64,000 bases of DNA. It comes from Lachnospiraceae bacterium (GTDB lineage Bacteria > Bacillota > Clostridia > Lachnospirales > Lachnospiraceae). Under the pieces are notes generated by a model, which worked only from the letters and a program-made list of their open reading frames with translations, was not told where the DNA came from and did not search any database. Every line of letters begins with the position of its first letter. Within the stretch, counting starts at the first letter, position 1. The stretch is from positions 186,001 to 250,000 of the forward strand of contig CABJBK010000002.1 of NCBI GenBank assembly GCA_902363825.1. Direction: 5' to 3'. Of the stretch, positions 41,438 through 49,549 are shown in pieces. The position numbers and the translations under genes were made by a program.

Positions 41438-41728
41438 CTATTCATCCCCATCAGACTTTATATTTTCCATGTCTTCAGCGGCTTCCGTGCCATCTGCTGT
41501 CTCTTCGCCTTCCTCTGTTTGCTCTTGTTCTTCTTCCTCTTCCTGCATCGGTGCAAAATTCTTATCCAAAATCACTTTTACCACGCAGCCGAGGATATAA
41601 AAGCAGATCAATACCAGAAGTAAAATCTTTAAAAATCTGCCAAATTCCATATGCTGCATAATGGAAATCACACAGGTAACAAAACCTGCCGTCAGCATAA
41701 CGATCGCCGGCACCTGTTTTGTCTTCAT
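41438..41728 (-). CDS. Small uncharacterised membrane protein
   Basis: 96 residues from ATG 41728 (GGAGG 7 bases upstream; a GTG two codons earlier is also possible). Two membrane helices (about 7-24 and 32-53) are followed by a strongly acidic tail of about 40 residues made largely of Glu. Not recognised. It lies between cheD and fliA with short gaps, so it is expressed with the chemotaxis genes. The acidic tail should face the cytoplasm if both ends are inside. Confidence 0.7.
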   Translation of the reverse strand: MKTKQVPAIVMLTAGFVTCVISIMQHMEFGRFLKILLLVLICFYILGCVVKVILDKNFAPMQEEEEEQEQTEEGEETADGTEAAEDMENIKSDGDE

Positions 41729-41743
41729 CCACACCCCTCCACT

Positions 41744-42229
41744 CTATATGATTTTGAGCGGCTTTCCAACGGATTTAATGTAATAGTCTCCATTATCGCA
41801 ATGAAGTTCTACGGTTCGACCGTAATTCAGTCCGGTATCTTCCGCAATCAGCCGTATTCCAAGCTGCTTTAGTTTCGCGCGGGAAGCTTCCGCATTCCGC
41901 TGTCCTACATTTCCGATATCTGAAAGTCCACTCACTTCAAACATCTTAGCTCCGCCCGCAATCTTGGCTACCAGTCTGCTTTTTACTGCTCCTGCCTTGA
42001 TCATCCGGTTTAAAAGTTCCTCGATTCCGGTATCCGCAAACTTCGCAATATTTGAATTATTTCTCATCTTTGTGCTGTCCGGCAACATGATATGTGCCAG
42101 TCCGCCGATCTTGGTCGACGGATCATACAGCGCAATTCCTATACAGGATCCCAGCCCCAACGTTGTGATAATGTCAGGATCCCTGCATAGATTTAAATCA
42201 GCCATTCCAACCTTAATCACTTCACTCAT
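41744..42229 (-). CDS. cheD: Chemoreceptor glutamine deamidase CheD
   Basis: 161 residues. Catalytic Cys29 (LGSCIGIAL) and His46 (GLAHIMLPDS) are present, as is the AGGAKMF motif and a late DTGLNYGRTVELH block. CheD deamidates receptor glutamines and also binds CheC, raising its phosphatase activity. AGGAGAGAGTTGG precedes the ATG. It follows cheC by 12 bases, as in Bacillus. Confidence 0.96.
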   Translation of the reverse strand: MSEVIKVGMADLNLCRDPDIITTLGLGSCIGIALYDPSTKIGGLAHIMLPDSTKMRNNSNIAKFADTGIEELLNRMIKAGAVKSRLVAKIAGGAKMFEVSGLSDIGNVGQRNAEASRAKLKQLGIRLIAEDTGLNYGRTVELHCDNGDYYIKSVGKPLKII

Positions 42230-42241
42230 CCAACTCTCTCC

Positions 42242-42862
42242 TTATATAGAAATTCCGAGAGATGATAATATTTTATCATAAGATTCCAATTCCGGTAACA
42301 AAATAAAGTATCCGTTAATCATAACATCATCACCAAACTCTGTTTCTATCATCAGTGCATTATCACCATATTTTCCAAACTGAATTGCAGGAACGCTCAA
42401 AATAGCCGCCGCCATATCAATCGCAAGATACGGGATCGTTGGTGCTATCGTCAGTCCGGTCATGGACGAAAGCGCATTCAAATAGGAACCTGCGATAATA
42501 TTACCAATTTCCTTGATCGCAGAGAGCTCCATCTCATCAAACTCCTTCTTTTGCTCTCCTTCTCTTCCCAGCAATTTATTTACCAGAAAATGTGCCGAAT
42601 CCGGTTTCAGCAAAAACATCATGCTTCCATCGATATCGCCCTGCACTTCCAGATAAATTCCGATGATCGTTTCATCTTCCGGGCAGATCGCAGATCCCAA
42701 CTCCTGAAAAGTCAAGAGTTCTACCTTCGGAACGCTCATATCGATCCTGAGATTCAACATCGTGGAAATTGCCGTAGTCGCATTTCCTGCACCAATGTTT
42801 CCAATTTCCTTGAGCACGTCAAAATAGACGTTATTTACCTCTGCTAAACTAAGTTCTGACAT
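42242..42862 (-). CDS. cheC: CheY-P phosphatase CheC
   Basis: 206 residues from ATG 42862, chosen because GGAGGAAGT lies just upstream; a frame from 42940 runs through an intergenic hairpin. Both active-site helices are present: E19/N22 (VLKEIGNIGAGNATTA) and E118/N121 (AIKEIGNIIAGSY). CheC removes phosphate from CheY-P in adaptation and is controlled by CheD, encoded next. Two further ExxN sites are found in FliY upstream. Confidence 0.95.
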   Translation of the reverse strand: MSELSLAEVNNVYFDVLKEIGNIGAGNATTAISTMLNLRIDMSVPKVELLTFQELGSAICPEDETIIGIYLEVQGDIDGSMMFLLKPDSAHFLVNKLLGREGEQKKEFDEMELSAIKEIGNIIAGSYLNALSSMTGLTIAPTIPYLAIDMAAAILSVPAIQFGKYGDNALMIETEFGDDVMINGYFILLPELESYDKILSSLGISI

Positions 42863-42904
42863 ACTTCCTCCTGTCTTTCGGAAATCATCGCATGTATATA
42901 CAGG

Positions 42905-42936
42905 ATATAGCAAGGCCCATTCAGACCTTGCTATAT
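42905..42936 (-). promoter_or_regulatory. 11-bp perfect hairpin between cheW and cheC
   Basis: ATATAGCAAGG and CCTTGCTATAT enclose a 10-base loop. It lies in the only sizeable gap (93 bases) of the che block. No T-run follows on the minus strand, so a role in mRNA processing or 3' end protection is more likely than termination. Confidence 0.6.
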
Positions 42937-42955
42937 TCACACACTATAATACTGC

Positions 42956-43417
42956 CTATTCAATTTCCTCTCCGATAATAGAATTGATATTGAACAGGGA
43001 AATCAGTTCCTCTCCATTCTTTCCAATTCCGTTGATGAATGTATCTTTATCCACCTTCTTATTGTAAGCTACCTTGTCGATCTGATCCGCGCCAAGTGTA
43101 ACTACTTCTTTTACTTCATCAACAATGATTCCCAGTGCGCCCTGCTGTTCAATTTTTAAAATAATGATACGGGATGCATTCGTAAAAACATCATCATCCA
43201 GTCCCATACGTTTGCGCACGCTCATAACCGGAACGATCTCACCACGAAGGTTGATGATTCCTTTGAAATAAGTCTGTGCCTTCGGCACTCTTGTGATCTT
43301 CTGCATACGGACGATATTGTCTACATAGCTGATATCAATACCATACTGTTCGCTTCCGATTTTGACTACAATATATTGTTTTTTCACGCTTTCTGTTGTT
43401 TCAATAGCCTCTGCCAT
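42956..43417 (-). CDS. cheW: Chemotaxis coupling protein CheW
   Basis: 153 residues, two SH3-like subdomains. Links receptors to the CheA kinase. Typical motifs are QYIVVKIGSEQYGIDISYV, GIINLRGEIVPVMSVRKRMG and LGIIVDEVKEV. GGGGGTGTCTTTAA precedes the ATG. It lies 17 bases after cheA; a strong hairpin follows it. Confidence 0.97.
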   Translation of the reverse strand: MAEAIETTESVKKQYIVVKIGSEQYGIDISYVDNIVRMQKITRVPKAQTYFKGIINLRGEIVPVMSVRKRMGLDDDVFTNASRIIILKIEQQGALGIIVDEVKEVVTLGADQIDKVAYNKKVDKDTFINGIGKNGEELISLFNINSIIGEEIE

Positions 43418-43434
43418 TTAAAGACACCCCCTGC

Positions 43435-45552
43435 CTACATTAATGTATTAACATCCAAGATCAGTGCGACTTCACCGTCTCCAAGAATGGTCGCGCCGCT
43501 GATGAGCTTGTTGTTGTTAATATATTTACCGAGTGACTTGATGACGATCTCCTGCTGGCCTATCAGATTATCAACGACAAGTCCTGCATATTTTTCGCCC
43601 TTCTTTACGATTACAACCGTAAGGCTCTCCGGTTCCTCTTCTCTTGGTGCGCTGTCCAAAAGCTTGTCCAGACGAATGATCGGAATGACCAGACCACGAA
43701 GGTGGATCACTTCTTTTGCCTCTACATATTTGATATCCTTAACCGGAATATCCTCGATATTCTGGATCGAGCCAAGTGCGATCGCGTATTTTTCATCACG
43801 GATCTCAACCATCAATGCCTGAATGATCGCAAGCGTCAGTGGCAGGCGTACCGTAAAGGTTGTTCCCTCACCAAGCTTCGTCTTTACTTCTACATCACCG
43901 CCGAGTGCTTCGATATTGGATTTTACAACATCAAGACCTACACCACGTCCGGAAATATCCGTAATTGTTTTTGCCATGGAGAAACTCGGCATAAACAGGA
44001 AGTCAATGATCTCCTTCTGGGTAAGTTTCTCTGCCTGTTCTTCGGTAACAAGACCGCGTTCGATCGCTTTGCTCTTAACACGCTCTGTATCGATTCCGTT
44101 ACCATCATCGCCAACTTCGATGATAACGTTGTTGCCTTCCTGGAATGCGTTTAAGCGGATCGTACCGGTTTCCGGCTTTCCTCTCTCCTTACGCAGTTCT
44201 GCGCTTTCCAGACCATGATCTGCGGAATTTCGGAGCAAATGCTGCAACGGATCACCGATCTGATCGACAACGGTACGGTCGAGCTCGGTATCCTCACCGC
44301 TCATGACCAGTTCCATCTTTTTGTTCAGCTTTCTGGACAGGTCACGGATCATACGCGGGAATTTGTTCACTACGCTCTCGATAGGAACCATTCGTACCTT
44401 CATGACTGACTCATGCAGGCTTGTCGTGATACGTTCCAGATATTCGATCTGTTCATGGAAACTCTGGTTCTGGAAGTTTCCTCCGTCGGAAGAGCTGATG
44501 GATACCAGACTGTTCTTTGCGATAATAAGCTCGCTGACCTGGTTCATCAGCGCATCCAGTTTTTCAATATCAACACGCACGGTACGGCTTGTAACCGGTT
44601 TTCCGCCCGATTTATTCTTTGCTGCTGCTTTTGTGGTCTCTTTCTTTGCAGGCGCCTCTGTTTTCTGAGGTGCCGGTGCCGCCGGAGCTGCTTTTGCCGC
44701 ATCCTGTTTTGCAGCCTCTTCCTCAGCCTTTGCACTTGCTGCAAACAGAGCTTCAGATTTTACTTCCTCGCCGACTGCTTCATCAATCTCGGATACATTG
44801 CGGATCGTGGTAAGTACGGTTTCAAGGTCTGCGTCTGTTGTCAGATAGAAGGTGAAGTCATTTTCAAACTTCTCATCTTCGATATCCTGTGAACTCGGGC
44901 GGTAAACCACAATCTGTCCAAGTTCTTCCACTGCCTTAAATACCAGAAATGCTCTTGCCGCTTTTAACAGACATTCTTTCTGGATAAATACGGTAAGTCC
45001 ATATACTTTGTTTCCGGCTTCCTCTGCGGATTTGATCTCATTTTTTTCATTCTCCGTGAAATCAACGTGCAGATATTTTTTCTTATCGCCGTCTTCTGCT
45101 TTTGCTTCCTCAGCCTTCGGGCTTTCTGCCGGAGCAGGTGCTGCCTCAGCCGCTACTTCTTTGCCCTCCGCTTTTGCAAGGAAAGTGTTCAGTCCCTGGA
45201 TCAGGGATTCGTTGTCCTCTGTTCCTTCATCGGAAGATTCCTTGATGCAGTCAAGATACGCTTCGATCGCATCCAGGCAGCGGAACAGAAGGTCTATCAT
45301 ATCACTGGTGACTTTTACTCTGTCACTGCGGACTTCCTGGAATACATCTTCCATGTCATGGGTCAGATGCTGCATGCGCTTAAATCCCATGGTTCCCGCC
45401 ATACCCTTTAAAGAGTGTGCCGCACGGAAGATCTCGTTGATCACGTCCTTATTGTCCGGTTCCTTTTCCAAAGTCATGATATTGTCACTCAGACTCTGGA
45501 TGTGTTCACTTGTTTCATCAATAAAAATTTCAAGATATTGGCTTACATCCAT
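43435..45552 (-). CDS. cheA: Chemotaxis histidine kinase CheA
   Basis: 705 residues from ATG 45552 (GGGGGT 8 bases upstream; starts one base after the cheB stop). P1: His46 in RAAHSLKGMAGTMG. P2, the CheY/CheB-docking domain, about 155-275. An Ala/Lys/Pro linker leads to P3 dimerisation (VRVDIEKLDALMNQVSELI). P4 ATPase has N, G1 and G2 boxes (LLRNSADHGLE, GDDGNGID, SGRGVGLDVV). P5 is the CheW-like regulatory domain. It phosphorylates CheY and CheB. Confidence 0.98.
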   Translation of the reverse strand: MDVSQYLEIFIDETSEHIQSLSDNIMTLEKEPDNKDVINEIFRAAHSLKGMAGTMGFKRMQHLTHDMEDVFQEVRSDRVKVTSDMIDLLFRCLDAIEAYLDCIKESSDEGTEDNESLIQGLNTFLAKAEGKEVAAEAAPAPAESPKAEEAKAEDGDKKKYLHVDFTENEKNEIKSAEEAGNKVYGLTVFIQKECLLKAARAFLVFKAVEELGQIVVYRPSSQDIEDEKFENDFTFYLTTDADLETVLTTIRNVSEIDEAVGEEVKSEALFAASAKAEEEAAKQDAAKAAPAAPAPQKTEAPAKKETTKAAAKNKSGGKPVTSRTVRVDIEKLDALMNQVSELIIAKNSLVSISSSDGGNFQNQSFHEQIEYLERITTSLHESVMKVRMVPIESVVNKFPRMIRDLSRKLNKKMELVMSGEDTELDRTVVDQIGDPLQHLLRNSADHGLESAELRKERGKPETGTIRLNAFQEGNNVIIEVGDDGNGIDTERVKSKAIERGLVTEEQAEKLTQKEIIDFLFMPSFSMAKTITDISGRGVGLDVVKSNIEALGGDVEVKTKLGEGTTFTVRLPLTLAIIQALMVEIRDEKYAIALGSIQNIEDIPVKDIKYVEAKEVIHLRGLVIPIIRLDKLLDSAPREEEPESLTVVIVKKGEKYAGLVVDNLIGQQEIVIKSLGKYINNNKLISGATILGDGEVALILDVNTLM

Positions 45553-45553
45553 T

Positions 45554-46630
45554 TTACTGTACCCCCACATTCTTAATAATTTCCTGTGCCACCTGTGTCA
45601 ACGGAGCGACTTCATTCACCACTCCGGTCTCCACAATCGCCTTTGGCATGCCATAGACCACACAGGTCTCGGCATTCTGTGCAATAACATAAAGCGGTTT
45701 TTTCTCCCGCAGTGAAAGAATGCCTTTTGTACCATCCGCACCCATTCCTGTCAGCACAACGCAGGTGATCTCATCATATCCGCTTTCGCGTAAAGACCGA
45801 TACATAATATCCGCGCACGGTTTCAATCCTCCGATCGCCGGTTCATCATTCAAAGATACTTTGTGCCGTCCATCGCTGCACTTTGTGATCTCCATATGCT
45901 TTCCGCCCGGCGCGATATACACGCATCCTTTTTTTAAGATATCTCCGTCTTCCGCCTCTTTCACTTCGATCGGACTGATCTCATTTAAGCGGTCCGCCAT
46001 GGATTTTGTGAATCCTCTCGGCATATGCTGCACCAAAACCATCGGTGCATCCATATTTTTCGGAAGATAAGGGATTACGCTTTGTAAGGCCTTCGGACCT
46101 CCGGTAGAGCACGCAAGCGCAACCAGCTTGTTCCCTCTTCCCAGGGATGTCTTTGGCTTGATCAGCTGTCTTACCTGCGTTACTGTCTTATCAGTGCTTC
46201 CCGATGATATGCTCCTGTTCGCATATGCACGGGTGCTGATCACCGCCGTAAGCACAGCCGTAAGGCGCTTTTTAAAGTCTTCACCCTTTGCTTCTATGAT
46301 GTTGGTCGGTTTTGTGACAAAATCAATCGCGCCCCGCTCCATGGCAAGTAATGTGATTTCTGCATCTTTTGTAGTCTCTGTGCTTACCATGATCACAGTC
46401 GCTTTGATTTTTTCCTGCTGCAACTTTTCTAACAGTTCCAGACCATTCATACGCGGCATATTCACATCCAGAACCACGCCATCATATTGTGTCGTTTTCA
46501 GTCGTTCGTATGCCTCCAGTCCATCTCTGCAGATATCGGTTGCCTGGAATCTACTGTCTGAATTAATTATATCACAGATAACCCTTCTCATGAGTGCAGA
46601 GTCATCAACGACAAGAATATTTTTCTTCAT
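45554..46630 (-). CDS. cheB: Protein-glutamate methylesterase CheB
   Basis: 358 residues. An N-terminal receiver has Asp10 and phospho-acceptor Asp55 (VVLDVNMPRMNG) and Lys107 (VTKP). A linker of about 40 residues leads to the methylesterase with triad Ser175 (ACSTGGP), His202 (VQHMPRG) and Asp299 (TGMGADGTKG). It demethylates receptor glutamates when phosphorylated by CheA. AAGGATGATTCAGC precedes the ATG. The partner methyltransferase CheR is not in this window. Confidence 0.97.
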   Translation of the reverse strand: MKKNILVVDDSALMRRVICDIINSDSRFQATDICRDGLEAYERLKTTQYDGVVLDVNMPRMNGLELLEKLQQEKIKATVIMVSTETTKDAEITLLAMERGAIDFVTKPTNIIEAKGEDFKKRLTAVLTAVISTRAYANRSISSGSTDKTVTQVRQLIKPKTSLGRGNKLVALACSTGGPKALQSVIPYLPKNMDAPMVLVQHMPRGFTKSMADRLNEISPIEVKEAEDGDILKKGCVYIAPGGKHMEITKCSDGRHKVSLNDEPAIGGLKPCADIMYRSLRESGYDEITCVVLTGMGADGTKGILSLREKKPLYVIAQNAETCVVYGMPKAIVETGVVNEVAPLTQVAQEIIKNVGVQ

Positions 46631-46636
46631 GCTGAA

Positions 46637-47383
46637 TCATCCTTTTCTATTTCTTCGGGCTTTTCGTTCTTCCTTAAAGATGAATCGAATAATATCTTCT
46701 CTTACCCTGCTGTCTTTTAAAATGAATTCGACTCTCTGTTCGTATTTTGCAGGCGTTACGTCTTCCACTTTCCCGCTGCTTATCACACGTCCGACGATCG
46801 GGTAGACCGCATCCTGCGCTTTTTCTCCAAGTCTGATATAGACCAAAATATAAGAATCTTCCGGCAGTTCCACGTCGGTCACAAAACGCATCCCGCCGCC
46901 GCTGATATCCCGTACATACGCAGACATCTTTTCGCCTGCAGCTTCTTCGCTCTCACGAAGCGCAGTCTCGATCTCATCTGTATGTTCAAGCATCGCAATC
47001 TCTTTATTGATAATATAAAAAGCCGCTTCCATGGCACAGTTTAACCGGTAATACTCCCTGCGCTGGTATTTGTTGAGCGGCGTGTGAAGCGCGACCCGCA
47101 GCATAAAACGGTTATCCGTTTTATAGCGTTCCTTCACTTCTCCATATCCGCGGTACAGCCCGCTTTTTGTATAAAACACGAGTTCATACCGAAGACCAAG
47201 CGGCAAAAGACGGATCTGTCCGTTCTCGCTGGGCATCGATATCTCGATATCCCCGTTTTCAAAAAAATCCAAGAGCTGGCTTTTATAAATATGTGGCGGT
47301 TCGCCGGTTGTTTTCGCGTTTTCGATCTGATTTACAATTCTGATATCGATTTTATTTCCAACTTCAATAATCGCTGTATGCAT
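46637..47383 (-). CDS. PilZ-domain flagellar brake protein (YcgR/YpfA type)
   Basis: 248 residues. The N-terminal YcgR-like domain (about 1-105) precedes a PilZ domain with the c-di-GMP contacts RRxxxR (108-113, in YQRREYYR) and DxSGGG (159-164). When bound to cyclic di-GMP, such proteins slow the motor by touching MotA or the switch. Its place inside the fla/che operon supports that role. The c-di-GMP motifs are complete, so it should be a working receptor. GAGGTAAGCAT precedes the ATG. Confidence 0.92.
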   Translation of the reverse strand: MHTAIIEVGNKIDIRIVNQIENAKTTGEPPHIYKSQLLDFFENGDIEISMPSENGQIRLLPLGLRYELVFYTKSGLYRGYGEVKERYKTDNRFMLRVALHTPLNKYQRREYYRLNCAMEAAFYIINKEIAMLEHTDEIETALRESEEAAGEKMSAYVRDISGGGMRFVTDVELPEDSYILVYIRLGEKAQDAVYPIVGRVISSGKVEDVTPAKYEQRVEFILKDSRVREDIIRFIFKEERKARRNRKG

Positions 47384-47403
47384 ATGCTTACCTCATTTGT
47401 ATT

Positions 47404-48297
47404 TTACCTGTTTAGAAAGTTAGAAAAAAACTGGGATATTCCTTTTTTTACCACTGCTTTTTTCTGTTCCCCGTAAAGCAGATTATCCGCAAGTGTTTCA
47501 AACGCCCGCGCCGCATTCGATGAAGGCGCTTCCAAAGACACCACCTGCTGTTTTTGTACTGCCCGCTCCAATGCAAGGTCAAGCGGAACCATCCCAAGAT
47601 ACTGTAAATCTCCTCCAAGAAATTTGGAAACCACAAGCCGCATTTTTTCATAAAGTGCTTCCCCGTCTTCGACCGAAGCCACTTTATTCGCGACAAATCG
47701 GATCTTTGTCTCCTGTGGTTCAAATTCCGGCTGCTGATATAAAATTTTAAGCAGCGAATAAGAATCGGTAATCGAACTCGGATCCGGTGTAGTGACAAGC
47801 AGTACTTCCGGACTACTCACTACAAACTTCAGCACACTGTCTGAAATTCCGGCACCGGTATCAATAATGATCACGTCTGCCAGCTCGTCTAAAGTTCCAA
47901 GTTCATCCACCAGACGGTCTATCTGTGCCGCTGTCAGGTGATTTAGTCCGGCAATTCCGGAACCACCAGAAACGAAACCGACTCCCATCGGGCCTTCCAC
48001 CACAATTTCTGAAAGCTTTTTCCCCCGATAGACCAGATCTCCGAGATTATATTTGGGGATTGTACCAAACATTACTTCTACATTGGCAAGCCCGATATCT
48101 GCATCAAAAATTATAACCCTTTTCCCCGATTTGCGCAATTGAATTGCCAGATTAACCGCCAGGTTAGATTTGCCGACACCACCCTTTCCGCTGGTGATCG
48201 TCAGCACCCTCGCTTTCGCTTTTACCTTAGGCGTAACTGTCGTTTTTATATTCCTTTGCTTGATCACGTTCCGTAACTGCTGTGCCTGATCCTGCAT
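47404..48297 (-). CDS. flhG: Flagellar number regulator FlhG (MinD-like ATPase, YlxH)
   Basis: 297 residues. The N terminus carries DQAQQLR (3-9), the DQAxxLR helix known to stimulate the FlhF GTPase. The deviant Walker A is KGGVGKS (38-44) in ITSGKGGVGKSNLAVNL; Walker B DTGAGISD and a C-terminal amphipathic membrane-targeting helix (ISQFFSNFLNR) follow. It controls the number and place of flagella and helps C-ring assembly through FliM/FliY in Bacillus. It lies 3 bases after flhF. Confidence 0.95.
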   Translation of the reverse strand: MQDQAQQLRNVIKQRNIKTTVTPKVKAKARVLTITSGKGGVGKSNLAVNLAIQLRKSGKRVIIFDADIGLANVEVMFGTIPKYNLGDLVYRGKKLSEIVVEGPMGVGFVSGGSGIAGLNHLTAAQIDRLVDELGTLDELADVIIIDTGAGISDSVLKFVVSSPEVLLVTTPDPSSITDSYSLLKILYQQPEFEPQETKIRFVANKVASVEDGEALYEKMRLVVSKFLGGDLQYLGMVPLDLALERAVQKQQVVSLEAPSSNAARAFETLADNLLYGEQKKAVVKKGISQFFSNFLNR

Positions 48298-48300
48298 GCA

Positions 48301-49548
48301 CTATTTTCCTCCCAACAGCTGCTTTACAATTTTCTGGGTGTGGAATAATTCAATATCATCCGGCACATTCTGTCCATTCGTTGTATATGAAAGATCTGCG
48401 CCTGAATACAATCTGATATTCAGTAAATTTCCATACGCTGATGTTTCATCAAGCTTCGTAAATATGAGTTTGTAATCCGCAATATCGTGATAGACATCCG
48501 CGATATTGACAAGATCCTTATATTTTGCCGTAGCGCTCACGACTAAAAATACTTCTTTTTCATATTTTTTATCCAGACTGTTTACCAGCTTTTTAATGTC
48601 ATCCTTCTGTTCCATGTTCTTATGCGAAAATCCTGCGGTATCGACCAATATCAGATCATAGTCTGCCAGCTGTGCGATCGCCTGATTCAGTTCCTCCGGC
48701 GCATAGACGATGGAAAATGGCGTATCCAAGATATTCGCATAGGTCTTTAACTGCTCCGCCGCCGCGATCCGGTAAGTATCCGCTGACAACAGTGCCACCT
48801 TTTTTCCGGCATCCAGTTTGAATTTGGAAGCGACTTTCGCGATCGTTGTTGTCTTACCGACCCCGGTAGGTCCGATAAAGAAAACAACCTTCGGCTTTTT
48901 CTCTCCGAATTCGATCGGCCTCGGCTGTCCGAATTTCAAGATCATTTTCTGATATATACTGGAAAGGATGTAGTCAACACTTGACCCGCCGCGCACTACT
49001 TTTTCGATATCCTCTAAAATCACATTGGCATATTTCTCATTGATCTCATTTTCAAGCATAATGCCATAGATCATTTTTAAGAACTTCATGCCTTCTTCCT
49101 GTTCTTTTGTCATCTTCGCAGTTTTCTCCTCACGCTTTGACTGGCTCTTTGCCGTTTCCGTCTCTGCCGGAGCAAGCTTCTTTTCAAGCAGATCCTGAAT
49201 ATTTTCAATGCGCTCTTCCAGACGGTTCTGGCTCTCGCGCTTTAAGACTTCCGCCTGTCGGTTCGTCTCCCGTCTTGCCACAGTCTCCTGCGGCTGGATC
49301 GGAATTTTGATCTCCTCATCCGCAGAAAAATTGATATTATCCTGAATCGCAAGGCCGGAGCTTTTTGCTACCGGCTGCTGTTCCTCTACCGCAGCCGTCA
49401 CTTCATATGCACTATCCTTTAAAAAATGAAACAGTCCTTTCGACTTGATCGGTCTGACATTCATGATAACCGCATTCTCACCAAGCTGTTCTTTCGCGAT
49501 GCGGATCGCTTCTTCCTGCGTTCTTCCCTGATACTTATTTATGGTCAT
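48301..49548 (-). CDS. flhF: Flagellar SRP-family GTPase FlhF
   Basis: 415 residues: a basic N-terminal domain B (about 1-55), a charged linker with coiled-coil character (about 85-150), an NG domain with P-loop GPTGVGKT (226-233), SADTYRIAAAEQLKTYA, DTAGFSHK and TKLDET. FlhF sets the site of flagellar basal-body assembly and is activated by FlhG. It starts one base after the flhA stop. Confidence 0.96.
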   Translation of the reverse strand: MTINKYQGRTQEEAIRIAKEQLGENAVIMNVRPIKSKGLFHFLKDSAYEVTAAVEEQQPVAKSSGLAIQDNINFSADEEIKIPIQPQETVARRETNRQAEVLKRESQNRLEERIENIQDLLEKKLAPAETETAKSQSKREEKTAKMTKEQEEGMKFLKMIYGIMLENEINEKYANVILEDIEKVVRGGSSVDYILSSIYQKMILKFGQPRPIEFGEKKPKVVFFIGPTGVGKTTTIAKVASKFKLDAGKKVALLSADTYRIAAAEQLKTYANILDTPFSIVYAPEELNQAIAQLADYDLILVDTAGFSHKNMEQKDDIKKLVNSLDKKYEKEVFLVVSATAKYKDLVNIADVYHDIADYKLIFTKLDETSAYGNLLNIRLYSGADLSYTTNGQNVPDDIELFHTQKIVKQLLGGK

Positions 49549-49549
49549 T

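Noticed and set aside
41744..46630. Expectation of a cheR or cheV gene in the che block
   Set aside because: No protein with a SAM-methyltransferase or CheW-receiver fusion pattern is present between cheB and cheD.
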